From positions 682,001 through 746,000 of the forward strand of contig BLAL01000261.1 of assembly GCA_015698045.1 (NCBI GenBank): a DNA stretch of 64,000 nucleotides. The letters are read 5' to 3'. Position 1 is the first letter of the stretch, and every line of letters starts with the position of its first letter. The stretch is from Rhizophagus clarus. Its lineage: Eukaryota; Glomeromycota; Glomeromycetes; Glomerales; Glomeraceae. The notes under the pieces were generated by a model. That model was not told where the DNA came from. It searched no databases and saw nothing but the letters and a program-made list of their open reading frames with translations. The position numbers were made by a program, and so were the translations under genes. Positions 25,384-37,168 of this stretch are shown in pieces.

Positions 25384-26794
25384 GGACCAATATTGAGTAG
25401 TTCATTTTGACATACGAAAACTTAAAATTATGTGTATTGCAATATGTCTCACGAGCATAAAATAAAATTATTGCAAAATTAAATTAATTTACTTTGGTTC
25501 ACCAAGCCAGGGGGGTACTATATGCAGCGCTATACGGTAGAAATAAAATTGGCTATTACTCGAGTCATCATACCTACTTTCACCTACTTTCACCTACTTT
25601 CACCATACCTACTTTTGTATTGTGAAAATTATTTCTATAAATAATTTTAATTAATAAAATAGTACTGTTAATAGGAATGCAAAATTTTCATTCAGTGTTT
25701 CCTATTTATATTTTCTTTCCCTCCAAATGTTATCCAACAACTTATTCTCGGAAATTCCGGATCATGACATAAATGAACTAGTGAATTTTTAGGACACTTA
25801 ACAATTGATTTTGTACAACCACAACTAAATATATTGTTCTTACGCAACAACACGAAATTACCCAAAAAAAAGGGCAAATGAGCTAAATGTAATTAAGAAA
25901 CAAAATAATTTCAATGAATCGATTATTCTTATATAATCAGTCATTTAAAAATAACTTACAAAAGAAACCAAATAACGATTTTCTGATATACTCTAAAGGT
26001 TTTCATTTACTCAAATCTATTGATTTCTAAAGTTATTCTTTGGTTCTTCCTGCTTTACATATATTTGCCTATTTTGTTCTGATTTCCTTAGTAATAAATA
26101 AATCAATATATTTTTCTGGTTATTTAGTTGCCGGAACTGATCAAAATTTTTAATTTTCTCAACTAAAAATGTGAAATTATCGCTAATTTTGGATTTCTTG
26201 TTCTATTATAGTACAATAAAAGAAAGTTAATAAAACAAGTTAATATATTTATTAAACTTTAAATTAAATACTTTTTCAACGCTTTCTCGCAAGAACCTTT
26301 TTTTGAAATTACTAAATTTGAACTTACTGCGCTCTTTCTTATAAAGTAAGTAATAACCAAACAAAGTGAGAAAACATTAAAAGAAAGTCATCTGAATAAC
26401 CAAGTATTTGATGATATATATAATATTTTTCAATATTACCGTATGTTAAGTATATTATGTTAAAAGAGAAGGTAAATTGTACGAAATACTAGTTAAAATT
26501 TACCAGACGCGCAGGTGTTGCGATAGCTAATATAATAGTGTTAATAATAAAATTTTAAGCGCACAACTATACATCGTAATTTTTTTGACAAACGGAAACT
26601 AGAATATATAATAGTCATTATCGCTACGATCCTGTTCTTCACGCTTAGGAACGTGAGTCCTGAGTCAAAATCAATTAAATTCACTCATGATTGATTTCCA
26701 ATTATATCAAATCTCAGTAACTTAATTTTCGTGTTTTTCTTAACACTCATTAATATTAAATTTTTTTTTCCTACAGACAAAACTATTCTCTAAG
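24725..26794. other. 2.07-kb intergenic region with short tandem repeat
   Basis: No supported gene. It holds an AT microsatellite (about 24806-24824), a T24A13 palindrome (25347-25383) and three and a half copies of a 10-mer CACCTACTTT (about 25571-25614). A 71-codon ORF at 24947-25162 has no recognisable motif. The region ends in the promoter and leader of the ASXH gene. Confidence 0.55.
25571..25614. repeat. CACCTACTTT short tandem repeat
   Basis: Direct head-to-tail copies of a 10-base unit, followed by an interrupted copy. Seen directly; no function is implied. Confidence 0.85.
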
Positions 26795-28563
26795 ATGCCA
26801 AGAAAAAGAATTAGCGGGTCTAATACTAACTCTAGAAGTTCTGCTTCAACATCAACACCAGTGAGAAGGTCAACTCGTATTAAACGCGACGAACCCAAAG
26901 ACGAACAACTTTCAAATAATGTTCAAGAACTTTCTTCTGAAAATGAAGAAACTCAGTCTAAACTTTCTTTGCCTAAAAAACGCACAAAGCCTATTTCTCC
27001 CGCTTCTAAAAGTACACGTGCAAAAAAAGCTCGCAACGAGGTTGGAAAGCAACAACAAATAGAAGAAAAGAAAATTGATGAAAGTCCAGAAAATGCCAGT
27101 CAAGAATCGGTGACTATCAAAGGAAAAAACAAAGTTATTGATCAGTCTTACGAAGACGCGTCAACAATTGAATTTAAAAACCAGATTACTGAGAAATTGA
27201 GTACTACTCCCTTGAACACTATCTCAAAACATGATAGTTCAGATGTGAATACTGATAAATCTGATCCACTTGTTCAAGCAAAATGGGAATTAATTAAAGC
27301 GCAACTTTTTGAAGTTCCAAAAGAGCCGCGTCCTGCTTATCGTGAATATCAAACCAAGTTGTTTACTAAACATCCTTGGATGAAGAAAAAAGATGTTGAT
27401 TATCTCCAAAAAATATTTACAGATCCCAAATCCATGCTTGCTAAGAAACAGTTAAAAGTGAGTATTTTTGTTAAAATTTGGTCTTTTATTTTGTGATAAA
27501 AGGATTAAATCGTTAATATTTGAATAGACACTTTTCAATTTTCACATATACAATAATTTTTCAGATGATCAAAAAAGTCGTCTCTTGAAACTATTACCGA
27601 ATTGTGACTTAGTTCCAATTGCGAGTGATAATGGAGATCCTATTGATACTCCGAGAATTGAACGAGAATATATAGCCGCGGGATTAGATTCTTACGAGCC
27701 GGGTATATCTGAACCGGTTAATGAACTCGATCCAAAAAAGGTTTGTCCTCGGTTTGATTTTTGGCTTTCAGATTCTTTCAAAGATGCTCGATGGTGGTTC
27801 CAAACGAGCATTAAATACGGATATAATACTAAAAATGGAGTTGATACACAATGGAATAATCTCGAAAAATTCAAGACTGAAGTTCCCAAGAACTGGAAGG
27901 TGAATATTTGCTTAATCTATTCATTAATTCATTCATTCATTTGTTTGTTTGTTTTTATTTATATTAACTTTAATATCATTATTAACATTCAATAGAACGA
28001 TGATTATGAACAAGAGTGGGGAATCGGACTTTCAGAAAAAATAGGAAAAAAACAAATTGCAGGGTAAAAATATATTTATATTGAAATATTTATGTAGTAT
28101 ATATAAACAATAATTAAAATCTGATTTTAGTGATTCCGCGCAAATCTCCCTTCCTGAAATGACCAAGGCACAAATTATTAGACTAGATGACACATTAAAA
28201 TATAAGCGGCAATTTAAAAACGTGGGGATAACGGTCTTGATGGATTTGAAGGTTAGTAACTTGCTTAATTTAATAGCTTCTATTCAATGGTATATTAATT
28301 CTTAACTTTGTTAGGTTGTTGCCATTAACAAATCAAACGGTCATTTGCAACTCAAGTTATTTAAAGGTGAACAAAATAAAATCATAGACGATATACATAA
28401 TCCGACTCGTCTGGAAAATGAAGTTTTAGATTTTGACGGACGTATTGCAAAAAGTTCTCGCCCTAATGGTAATGCCTTTAAAAACTTTAGTATTGTAAGG
28501 TCAGAAGATTATACCCCAAGTCTGTTCGAGGCAAGAAAAGAATATTGGGCGAAAACCCAATAA
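26795..28563 (+). CDS. ASX-homology / DEUBAD-domain nuclear protein
   Basis: Predicted nuclear protein with a DEUBAD-like ASX homology domain, which in other fungi and animals binds and regulates BAP1/UCH37-type deubiquitinases. Five exons: 26795-27457, 27528-27899, 27996-28063, 28131-28251, 28315-28563; 490 aa, fully in frame. The N-terminus is basic and Ser/Thr-rich (MPRKRISGSN, RRSTRIKR, KKRTKPISPASK), consistent with a nuclear signal. The domain sits at about residues 195-255: DPKSMLAKKQLK, then across the intron TLFNFHIYNN and QKSRLLKLLPNCDLVP. This follows the known ASXH pattern DPKS-L, then L-LLP-D. The second half (FDFWLSDSFKDARWWFQTSI) fits the region following the domain in fungal homologues. 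No PHD finger is seen. Confidence 0.75.
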
Positions 28564-29023
28564 TTTTTGGTTTTCTCTTTTTTTCCGTAGTATCTTGTAC
28601 ATAATTTCTTCCTGTCTTTTCTTCTCTTCAATTAATATGAACTATAATAATTGATATGTATATTATTCCGAATACGTAAATAGAGCCTTCCGACAATGTT
28701 ATACGTAGCAACTTAGTAACATAGCATAAAGCATATAAGACTATATGTTTAGTGATATTAAAATTAAATTATATTATTGTATTGTATAAATAAAGTTTGG
28801 GTCTTCTTTTGATAACATTTTATTTAAATATAATCTCTATAATCATTCGCTATAATCGCAAATATCTAGTATCTAAATTAAGATTAATAAACCAACGTCA
28901 TATTATTACTATCTAATCAAACACTTGAAATATATGTATATATATATAGTTTATTACTTTTTTAAAAAAAAATAAAGAATTGATTCACAATAATTCATAA
29001 TCTTTTGAATTATTTTCAATTAA
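28564..29023. other. convergent 3' spacer
   Basis: Spacer between two convergent genes. It has an AATAAA at about 28788 suitable for the ASXH gene, and AT-rich sequence with a short TATATA run at about 28931-28948. No gene. Confidence 0.5.
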
Positions 29024-30731
29024 TTAATTTAGCACAATTTTATCATCTTTTTTTCTAAAAGAAATATTGTATAAACAATCTAAAATTTGTTTCTTCTGGG
29101 CAACTTTAAGGACACCAAAATCATCAAATGGTACATCACTGGGCCATCCTATAACTTCTATTTCACCTTGATGATCTTTCCATTTTTTGTAGGGAATTAT
29201 TAAACCTTCTGTACCGAGAGCGCTATCTATTAAATAATATTTTTTTAGATATATTAGCAAATTTACTAAAGAAAACACTTTTCTGATCTTTAAAAAAGAA
29301 CATACTATAACGAGCACGTAAAATAGCTCTAACTCTTGCTTTAACATCAGCAGAATTAATATTTCTGTGCGTACTACTAACAACAATTGGACTGTGAGAC
29401 AACTCGTTATATTTTGACGTAGAATTTGGTGTGGTAGAAAGTTCTCTCTTAATTCTTTTAGCAGGCGGTGTAACTATTTGCCCAGTTTGTTCTAAAATAA
29501 ATAATAATTTTAATAAAAAAGTTTTCTGTTTCCAAGAGAAAATAAAATCTTACCAAGATAACGATTTTTTGTAAAAATTTCAAATTTATCTAATAAAGGA
29601 TACATTTCAGGACTGGCATTAAAGAACGCTTCACCACTATTCGTACCAATAAAAGTTGAAGAAAATGAATCATCACTTCTATTAGGTACAATAAGAATTG
29701 CTATTTCTAATCCACATTTTTTTTCCATACAGCGAATCTAAAAAATAAGTTATTTTAAATTTTCTTTAAAGAATACATGAGATAATAAATATGTAAATTA
29801 CCGTATTTTTTATGTTATTAATATCAGATTGAGCTTGTGAGTGACGTTTCCTTGAATTTTCAATATAATCAAATTGAACTTCTTTCACTTCATCCAATGC
29901 AACCTTTTCCTCATATTTTTGTTTGTCAGATTCTGAAAAAGACTCCCAAGCAATTGCACAAGCTCTATTAGATTCAGTTTCAAAAGAAGAATTAAACTCT
30001 TCTTTTTGATTTGGCTTCCATTCTGTAGTTTGAAAAGCATTATATCCAGACTTTCTTTGTTTATGATCAAATGTAACAGTTTCATGATGATCCTTAGCAT
30101 ATTTCTAAATAAATGGCAAAAATTCACTTCTCGTTACTGAAATAATGTGGAATATATTTAAACATTCATAATACCTGAATCCATGAAGCATCTATATTAA
30201 GATCCCGTGCAATCTGCTTTATGGCCAGATCATGTCGATAAAATTCTTCATCAAGCTTACGAATCGCTTCCTTTGTGAGTTGTGCGGGTTTTTTGGGAAC
30301 TATTTTGTCCAATTAAGATAAATTTAGTCGACACAATCATAAGATCAAAATTAATAAATCATCTTCTAACCTTTCTTGTCATTTTTCTCTCCTATCTCAG
30401 AATTTTCTCCGTAATCAATATTTATATTAACTGAAATTATGTCATTGTCAACTTCACGTACATCTAGACCTTGTACACCGGCATTATCAATATTTTGAGT
30501 AATTTCTACTGAATTATCATTGCTACTATTATCCATTAATGCTGCCTGAATAGATTGTTCCATTTCAGTCCATTGATCTTTTTGATTTATCGTAATAGTT
30601 TCTCGAGAATCAGAATCGATTAACATTGCTTCTTCATGATTTATTATGGATTCTTCATGATTAATTTGGTCAAACTCATTAGGTAATTCTGAATTTCGTA
30701 CAACCTTATGTTTTTGTTTTCTTTTATCCAT
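29024..30731 (-). CDS. unrecognised nuclear-looking protein with HMG-like segment
   Basis: Six exons on the minus strand give an exact 453-aa frame: 30731-30371, 30299-30175, 30104-29802, 29737-29554, 29491-29306, 29226-29024. The N-terminus (MDKRKQKHKVVRN) is basic, then acidic (about residues 20-120). Residues about 121-163 resemble a helix-turn-helix (PAQLTKEAIRKLDEEFYR, IKQIARDLNIDASWIQ). Residues about 175-235 resemble an HMG box (KSGYNAFQTTEW, RACAIAWESFSESDKQKYEE). The C-terminus has VIGWPSDVPFDDFG, a motif I associate weakly with uncharacterised fungal proteins. I do not recognise the family with certainty and assign no function. DNA binding is an inference from the HTH and HMG-like segments. 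Confidence 0.7.
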
Positions 30732-31536
30732 TGCTCAAACCTTCGAGTGGAATTAATGTATTATCAGTCAATATAAATTAAATCTACGGACAAACCATGG
30801 AATAATATATGTGTAATTCTTATTTTACTCACACTAATTAAACTACGAAAAGTCGCGCTAAAAAAAGTTTTTCACCACAAGGTAACTATGCACTTCTTAA
30901 ACAAGAAAGGAGGGGGGATATTTTATAAAGTTACTATTACCGTTTACGAAAAATGAATAAAAAAAGCGGCCAATTATAGTTTAATAAAGATGTCAACCTT
31001 CATTAAGCAAATAAATATTTCTTTTTTTTTTATAATTATCGGATATTTAGAATTTGCGAAATTTAAATCAACCGCAGTAATTGAATTCTTTGCAACATGG
31101 GCGTGACATAAATTGTGTGGTTAAGGACATAGTAACAGCACATGGGCTCTTTGACCATACTTATTTACCACGTAGGATGTATAAACAATTTAAACTATGA
31201 TAATCTTTCGGCTCCCAATAATGCCGGCATAAGCTTTTTCGGATTATTATCAAAAAAAGAAATTATTTTCGCGCGTTTTTATTTCGCATTTTTTCAAAGG
31301 CTTGGCAAAATAAATATAGCCCATACTAGCTAAAACTAGCAATATTTTATATAAAATCGAAGAAAATTTTCGATCATGTCGATCATGCATCGGAAAACAT
31401 TCACCGGGGAAATGGGTTAATTTTGGACCAATAATTTTTTGTATACTCTTCGCCTTGTTCATTTCTAATGAAACTAATTAAATCGTGAAATTAACGTTAT
31501 TAGAATAAACTATATTTGTAATTTGGTCTTTGAAAC
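30732..31536. other. divergent intergenic region
   Basis: 805 bases between the divergent unknown gene and the F-box locus. Short ORFs at 31142-31333 (+) and 31250-31462 (-) overlap each other and have no recognisable motifs. Nothing else is seen. Confidence 0.5.
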
Positions 31537-33120
31537 ATGGTACAAGGTCTTTCGGCGGAATGCTTGCAACAAATAATTTCATATCTCGAAGACGATAATA
31601 GATCTTTACATTCATGTCTACTTGTAAATCGGTTTTGGTGTTATAATACTGTCAGCACTTTATGGAGCCGTCCTTGGTGTTCTTATGAAATTACACAGAC
31701 CTCAGCGACGAGTCTAATTCAAACTTATATAGATTGTTTGTCTGAGGAAGCAAAAATTGATTTGTATAATAATGGAATTATATATAGAAATCATCTTAAA
31801 TCAGCTCCTCCTATTTTTGATTATCCTTCATTTTTACGTTCTCTTAATTATGATTATATGCATTGGTCAATCTCACAATGGCTTATATCTTGTTGGCTTT
31901 ATCGTGTCTTAAATTATGAGGAAGAAGTCAATGAATGCCAAACGGATCGTATTGAAGATTGTATTATAAGATTTGCACCGGATGAAAGGTTCAATAATGA
32001 CGAATATAATGAGATTGAAGATGAGAATGAAAGAAAAACCATTATTATAGCGAAAGAATTATGTAATCTCTTTAAGGACCGATGTAGTACTTTTCATGAT
32101 CTTCATCTAGAAAATAAGGCCATTCAATGTGATGGATTTTTATTCTTGCCATCATCCACAGATTCCTGTAATTACTTGAAAAACCTACGGCAGCTTGTCT
32201 GTTTAGGTGACAATAAATCTGAACTTTTACTTGCTATATCAGAAGTCTGTAAAGATTTGCGTAAGGTTTCCATAGGATTTCCATTAGCGCTTCAATGGAA
32301 ATCTCATTATGAATCTGATGCAATGAGCTTGGGTACTCTTATTGAAAAACAAACGCGTTTAGAAAGTGTGTGTTGTACGGATACAAACGTTTAATCTCTT
32401 ACTTAATAGAGTCTCTTTTGTCTCAGTCAAAGTCTTTAAATTTTCTGGAATTAATGTATACGGATTTTAGAGAAGCGCAAGATTACCAAAGTCTAGCATT
32501 ATTACCTTCTTGTAAAAAACTTAAAGTCTTTAAAAATCCACAATTGTTTTATTCCTCCTGATGAAAGAATAATGCCATTAACTTCTTTACAACAATTAGA
32601 AGAATTTGATTTTTGTTAATGAATGGAATCCACTATATCCATTAATACAACAAAAATTTTGGGATGAGTTATTTCTAAATAATGCGAATACCTTAAGGAA
32701 ATTATCGTTGTGGTGGGTTAGATCTGACTCAAAAGATGGCGCGAAAATTATTGAATCAATTACAAAACGATGTTCAAAGAACATTTCAATTCTTCATTTA
32801 CCTATATTATGGACACATGAAATATTAACATTATTTGACCATTGTAGACATCTTAAAGAATTTTCATTTAGTGGTGACGATTTGGATGCAAATGAATTTT
32901 TATCACAATTGGGTCAATTTATTCCTACTACTTTACGTTCTTTAACTATTAAAGATGGTCATAGTGGTGGTTGGAACTTACTGAGAAATCGCTATATTCT
33001 TTTCTTTCTAGTTGTCAGGCTAAATTACAAATTATGGACTTAACTTCTTGTTCGTGTATGACTGATAGACATTATGATGTTATCAGTAAGCGCGGAATTA
33101 TTAATTGTTTAAATAAGTAA
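31537..33120 (+). pseudogene. F-box protein with four frame breaks
   Basis: F-box domain protein of the large Glomeromycotina expansion, normally a substrate receptor for SCF ubiquitin ligases. The F-box is at the N-terminus: LSAECLQQIISYLEDDNRSL, then CLLVNRFWCYNTVSTLWSRP. A leucine-rich-repeat-like region follows to the natural-looking stop at 33118-33120. The full span of about 528 codons is normal for the family, but the frame changes near 32365-32375, 32545-32551, 32610-32614 and about 33005. Three of these junctions lie in T-runs, and one base added or removed restores a plausible family sequence each time. No nonsense substitution is visible. It may be a young pseudogene, or an intact gene in a stretch of poor consensus, since the neighbouring DBP8 shows the same pattern. 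Confidence 0.75.
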
Positions 33121-33795
33121 TATGATTTTGTATTTATTTTATCAAATATAATTTATTGATTGTCTCATGTAAATATATCATGGCTCAGGGCCTCAGTGTC
33201 AGTATTTTTTCTGTGATTTTCAAACACGAACATGAAATTTATTAGTACGGACTTGATTACTTAGCGTTAAAATGGCTAAATTTGAATGATTTTTCCCGTT
33301 GCCCAAAACAGAAACCCATTTCTCATCGCTAGTAATTTCAATTATGTATTATTAGAAAGTGAGTATAACTTTAATAAAACAAAAGTAAAATAAAAATTTA
33401 TATAATCACGATAGCAATGAAATTTTTTTTATAATAATTGGCCTATTTAAATTGTACGTACAGTACCTTCAATTGTTACAACGAAAATTTGTACGCCTGT
33501 GATTCGGATCAGAAGGAAAATTTGGATGCTGATTTGTGAAAGTGTTAAATAAGTCAATAACGATATTTAAAACTAACTTTTATCACGAAGTAAACTCAGA
33601 GTAGCCAAGATTACATTTATAGTAATTTTAAGAGATTTTTCTTTTTATGATTTTTGCTGCGCCTTATCAGCTAGTTGAGCCACAAGCCTGGCACATTGAA
33701 TTTATAGCCAATCAAAATTCTATAGCCCAATCAAATCGCAGATTTTATAAATTCTAGTTGCAGATTATAAAATTTTTGTTTTTTCGAACTCAATA
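33121..33795. other. intergenic region, no gene seen
   Basis: Spacer upstream of DBP8. AT-rich, with no ORF or motif that I can support. Confidence 0.5.
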
Positions 33796-35720
33796 ATGAC
33801 ATTATCAAATAATAAATATGGCATTTCGTTAGAGTCAGAAGAATTTAATTCTCTAAAGACATTTGAAGAATTAGGGTTAAATCCATGGTTAATTGATGCA
33901 TTAAAAGCAATGTCAATAAAATTTCCGTCAGCAATACAAAGAGCTTGTATACCACCAATATTAAAAGGGAAAAGATTGTATAGGAGGAGCAAAAACAGGT
34001 TCGGGAAAAACTGCTGCATTCGCCTTACCAATTTACAAAAATTATCAGAGGACCCATTTGGTGTTTTTGCACTTGTTTTAACTCCGACAAGGTATGTAAT
34101 GATAATGTGAATGATGCGTTTATGCCAGATCGCTTTTATTGTATTATATCGTATTATTTGATTTTAGAGAATTGGCTTTTCAAATCGCCGATCAATTTCG
34201 AGTACTTGGAAAAAGTATAAACCTTAAAGAGTGTGTTGTAGTTGGAGGACTTGATATGATGAGCCAATCATTACAATTATCCAGGAAACCTCATGTGGTC
34301 ATAGCAACACCTGGTCGACTTGTAGATCATATCAATAGTAGCGCAATTTGCACCTTGTTTAAGCCAGAATAAGATTTTTGGTAAATCTTCATTGATTGTT
34401 TTTTCAAGAGGATTGTTTGATTTAAATTTAATTTTGTGATTCATCCATCCATTTTGGTGAAGGTTCTTGATGAGGCAGATCGTTTATTGTCTGATACATT
34501 TGCTGAAGATCTTGCAACTATATTTGATACTAATACCAAAAAAAACGTCAAACGTTGTTATTTACAGCGACAATGACAGAAAGTATTTTGCAATTACAAG
34601 ATGTGCAAGAAGATCCTGGCAAAAACCCTTTGTTTATCAAATGAAATCAGAGTAAGTTTATAATTTGTCTTAGTTCTTAATATTATGCTTATCTTTGTCT
34701 TTATTTTTAATTTAGTATATCAACGGTATCAACATTGTCGCAATTTTATGTTTTTTATCCCATCACACATACGTGAAACCATATTTAACTCATCTTCTTC
34801 GATCAGAAGAACTTACAAATAAATCTACCATAATATTCTGTGGAAGATGTAGAACTGCTGAATTGTTAGTGTTATGCTGTGGAGTTAGATATTCGTTGTA
34901 CAAGTTTACATTCTACGATGAGTCAAAAGGAAAGATTAAACAGTTTGGGTAAATTTAAAGCAGAAATAGTGAGAGTGTTGATTGCTACTGATGTTGGGAG
35001 TCGTAAAACCTTATTCTTACGAATTTATAATTTATGCCATGATATATTTGATTATTTGTTCTCTTATATAACTGTAGCGTCTTGATATTCCAACAGTGAA
35101 TTGGTTATTAATTTTGATATACCACGTGATCCCACAGACTACATTCATCGAGTCGGTCGTACTGCAAGAGCTGGTATGAATAGTGTCCTAGTATTAATGA
35201 TTGCCCAAATATAATTGTATAAATTTTTTAATATCTTATAGGTAGAGGTGGTATAGCTTTATCAATCGTAACTGAGCGCGACATTGAACTAGTACAAAAT
35301 ATTGAAACAAGAATAAGTGAGAATAAATTTATACATGATTTTTTTGTGCAATATATATATATATATATATTTATCAATATATATTTTTATTTTGTAGATA
35401 AAAAATGGAAGAATGGAAAATTAACGAAAATAAAGTACTAGAAAGTTTAAATGAAATTTCAACTGCAAAAAGAGTTGCAACGATGGTAATTTTCTTAATT
35501 CGCATCTATTATTATATAATATTATTACAAGTTGATTCATTTATTATATATTTTTCAATTAATTCATATATAATAGCATTTACATGATACCAACTTTGGA
35601 GCTTCAAAAGAAATTCAAAAAAAGAAACATAGTATTTTAGGAACAGAAAGTACGAAGAATGTCATTTCAGAAAAATTTAAAAAAAAAATGAAAAAGGAAA
35701 AGATAAAATTAAATAGATAA
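33796..35720 (+). pseudogene. DBP8: DEAD-box RNA helicase Dbp8/DDX49, many single-base indels
   Basis: Nucleolar DEAD-box ATPase for 18S rRNA maturation. All signature motifs are present: the Q-motif region [25 protein letters not shown] (33989-34012), [14 protein letters not shown] across an intron, [22 protein letters not shown] (DEAD at 34469-34480), [28 protein letters not shown] (35146-35175). The C-terminus (KRVATM then HLHDTNFGASKEIQKKK) matches the Dbp8 tail; stop at 35718-35720. The frame jumps at least seven or eight times: about 33972, 34030, 34355, 34540, 34622, 34755, 34785 and 35092, mostly in homopolymers, with possible further ones. Because the motifs are perfect while the frame is wrecked, sequence error is at least as likely as pseudogenisation of this normally essential gene. 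Confidence 0.82.
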
Positions 35721-35939
35721 TAATTAATTTTCTACCATGGTATCTTATTCCTTTTGGAAATTAAAATATGAGGAAAATAAATCGTAAAATTACAATCAAT
35801 ATTAATATGTGATTTCAACGCCTGCAAAAAAAATAAGCAGACGAAATATAATTCTAATAAAAAAAATAATCTAATAGCCAAAATAAAATAATTAATACAA
35901 AAATAAAGCGTACGCTCAATAATATTACAAATACAAAAA

Positions 35940-36931
35940 TTAAGAAAAAATTATGATTATTAAAACTAATATTGAAATCAGTAAAGCAATCAACCAAATA
36001 GATCCTAAAAATTTGTTTAATAGATTAAATTAAAGTTTATTAAAAATATAAAATAAACAAAAAATAAATTTGTTATAAAAAATTTACCCTTTTCCTTTGC
36101 TTTTTTTGATACTTTGGTAAGATTTCTTTTTGCTTTATTTAATCTTCCTTCAGTTCTATCAACTATATCTTCCGTTTCCGCTAATAGCTCTACCTGATAA
36201 TTCAATTCTTCGCCAATCATTAATCCCAATTCTTGCTGACGTCCTATTGCGGCGCTCAATCTATCTAAATCCTCGTCTTGGTCTATATTTTTTAATAAAT
36301 AGTTAGGGCTGAACCTGTAAATAAAAAATATCGTAATTAAACCTACTTTGTATCATACGCTGTTGCAGCTGAATAACTACAGCATTATCATAATCATCTG
36401 TTTGGTCAGAGAATCGTACAGTTTTTTTTGACTTTTTGGAAGAAGGTTCATCCATGATATTATTAAGCCCAAGTAGTAATTTCCTAAATATTTTATTAAA
36501 TGATTAGCTCTAAATCATCCATTTAATACATCCGTATACATTTATACCCACCTGGCAGAGGGCTTATCTTGCATTAAAGCTTCAAGTTTATCGATTTGTT
36601 TGGTTAATTTGATAAGAGTATCTTCTTTCTCCTTAAGTTCCTTGGAATTTCTAAAATAATTTAATTTTATTAGCGTAAATGCGAACCTATTTGATTAAAA
36701 ATGGCGTATTAGAGTATAAATGAAATTACATTGCACATACAGAGTCCCTGACTCCTCGGCAGCTGATAATTCCTCTTCCAATTCTTTAATACCAGACCGT
36801 AACCTCTCCATATTTTTATTAAGAGTCTCTTCATGCGGGTACTCTATATCTTCAGCCCTACATCTATTTCTCTCGTAAATACTAGCTAATGTATTATCTG
36901 CCAAAATACTGAGTTTTGAGCTTTTCTCCAT
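35940..36931 (-). CDS. syntaxin-8-like Qc-SNARE
   Basis: Tail-anchored SNARE for endosomal/vacuolar fusion. Minus-strand exons: 36931-36741, 36650-36552, from 36483 onward, and a last exon 36004-35940. The N-terminal part is helical (NKNMERLRSGIKELEEELSA). The SNARE helix runs from DLDRLSAAIGRQQELGLMIG through ELNYQVELLAETEDIVDRTE to NLTKVSKKAKEKG, with Gln at the central layer. The last exon encodes a hydrophobic anchor (SIWLIALLISILVLIIIIFS) directly before the stop, as in syntaxin 8. One junction is unsolved: between about 36345 and 36310 the frame can be joined only with an implausible 28-nt intron or by assuming a one-base indel. That point is the edge of the indel-rich stretch that includes DBP8. 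Confidence 0.8.
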
Positions 36932-37168
36932 TCTTAACGAATAGATGTTAATACCACGGTTTTAAATTAAATAGTGTTATGATTTTAAAAAGTTTAACCC
37001 TCTTCTTTAAAAGGTTACCGAGTAATTGTTAAGGCACTTCTGCTGTGTATCATAGCACTAGGTTGCTAGCCAATTAAAGGTAAACGGAATTTACGGAATT
37101 CCAAACCTTTCATTTCTGAAAATATTGATTCATTATTTAAATTTAAATTCTATATTTTGGAAAAAAAG
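36932..37168. promoter_or_regulatory. divergent promoter region SNARE / SET
   Basis: 237 bases separate the divergent SNARE and SET start codons, so a compact bidirectional promoter is implied. Includes two near-repeated TTACGGAATT words at about 37090. No known site is recognised. Confidence 0.45.

Noticed and set aside
33796-35720. Extra introns explaining the DBP8 frame jumps
   Set aside because: The breaks are one-base shifts in homopolymers within conserved motifs, with no GT-AG pair of usable length around them.
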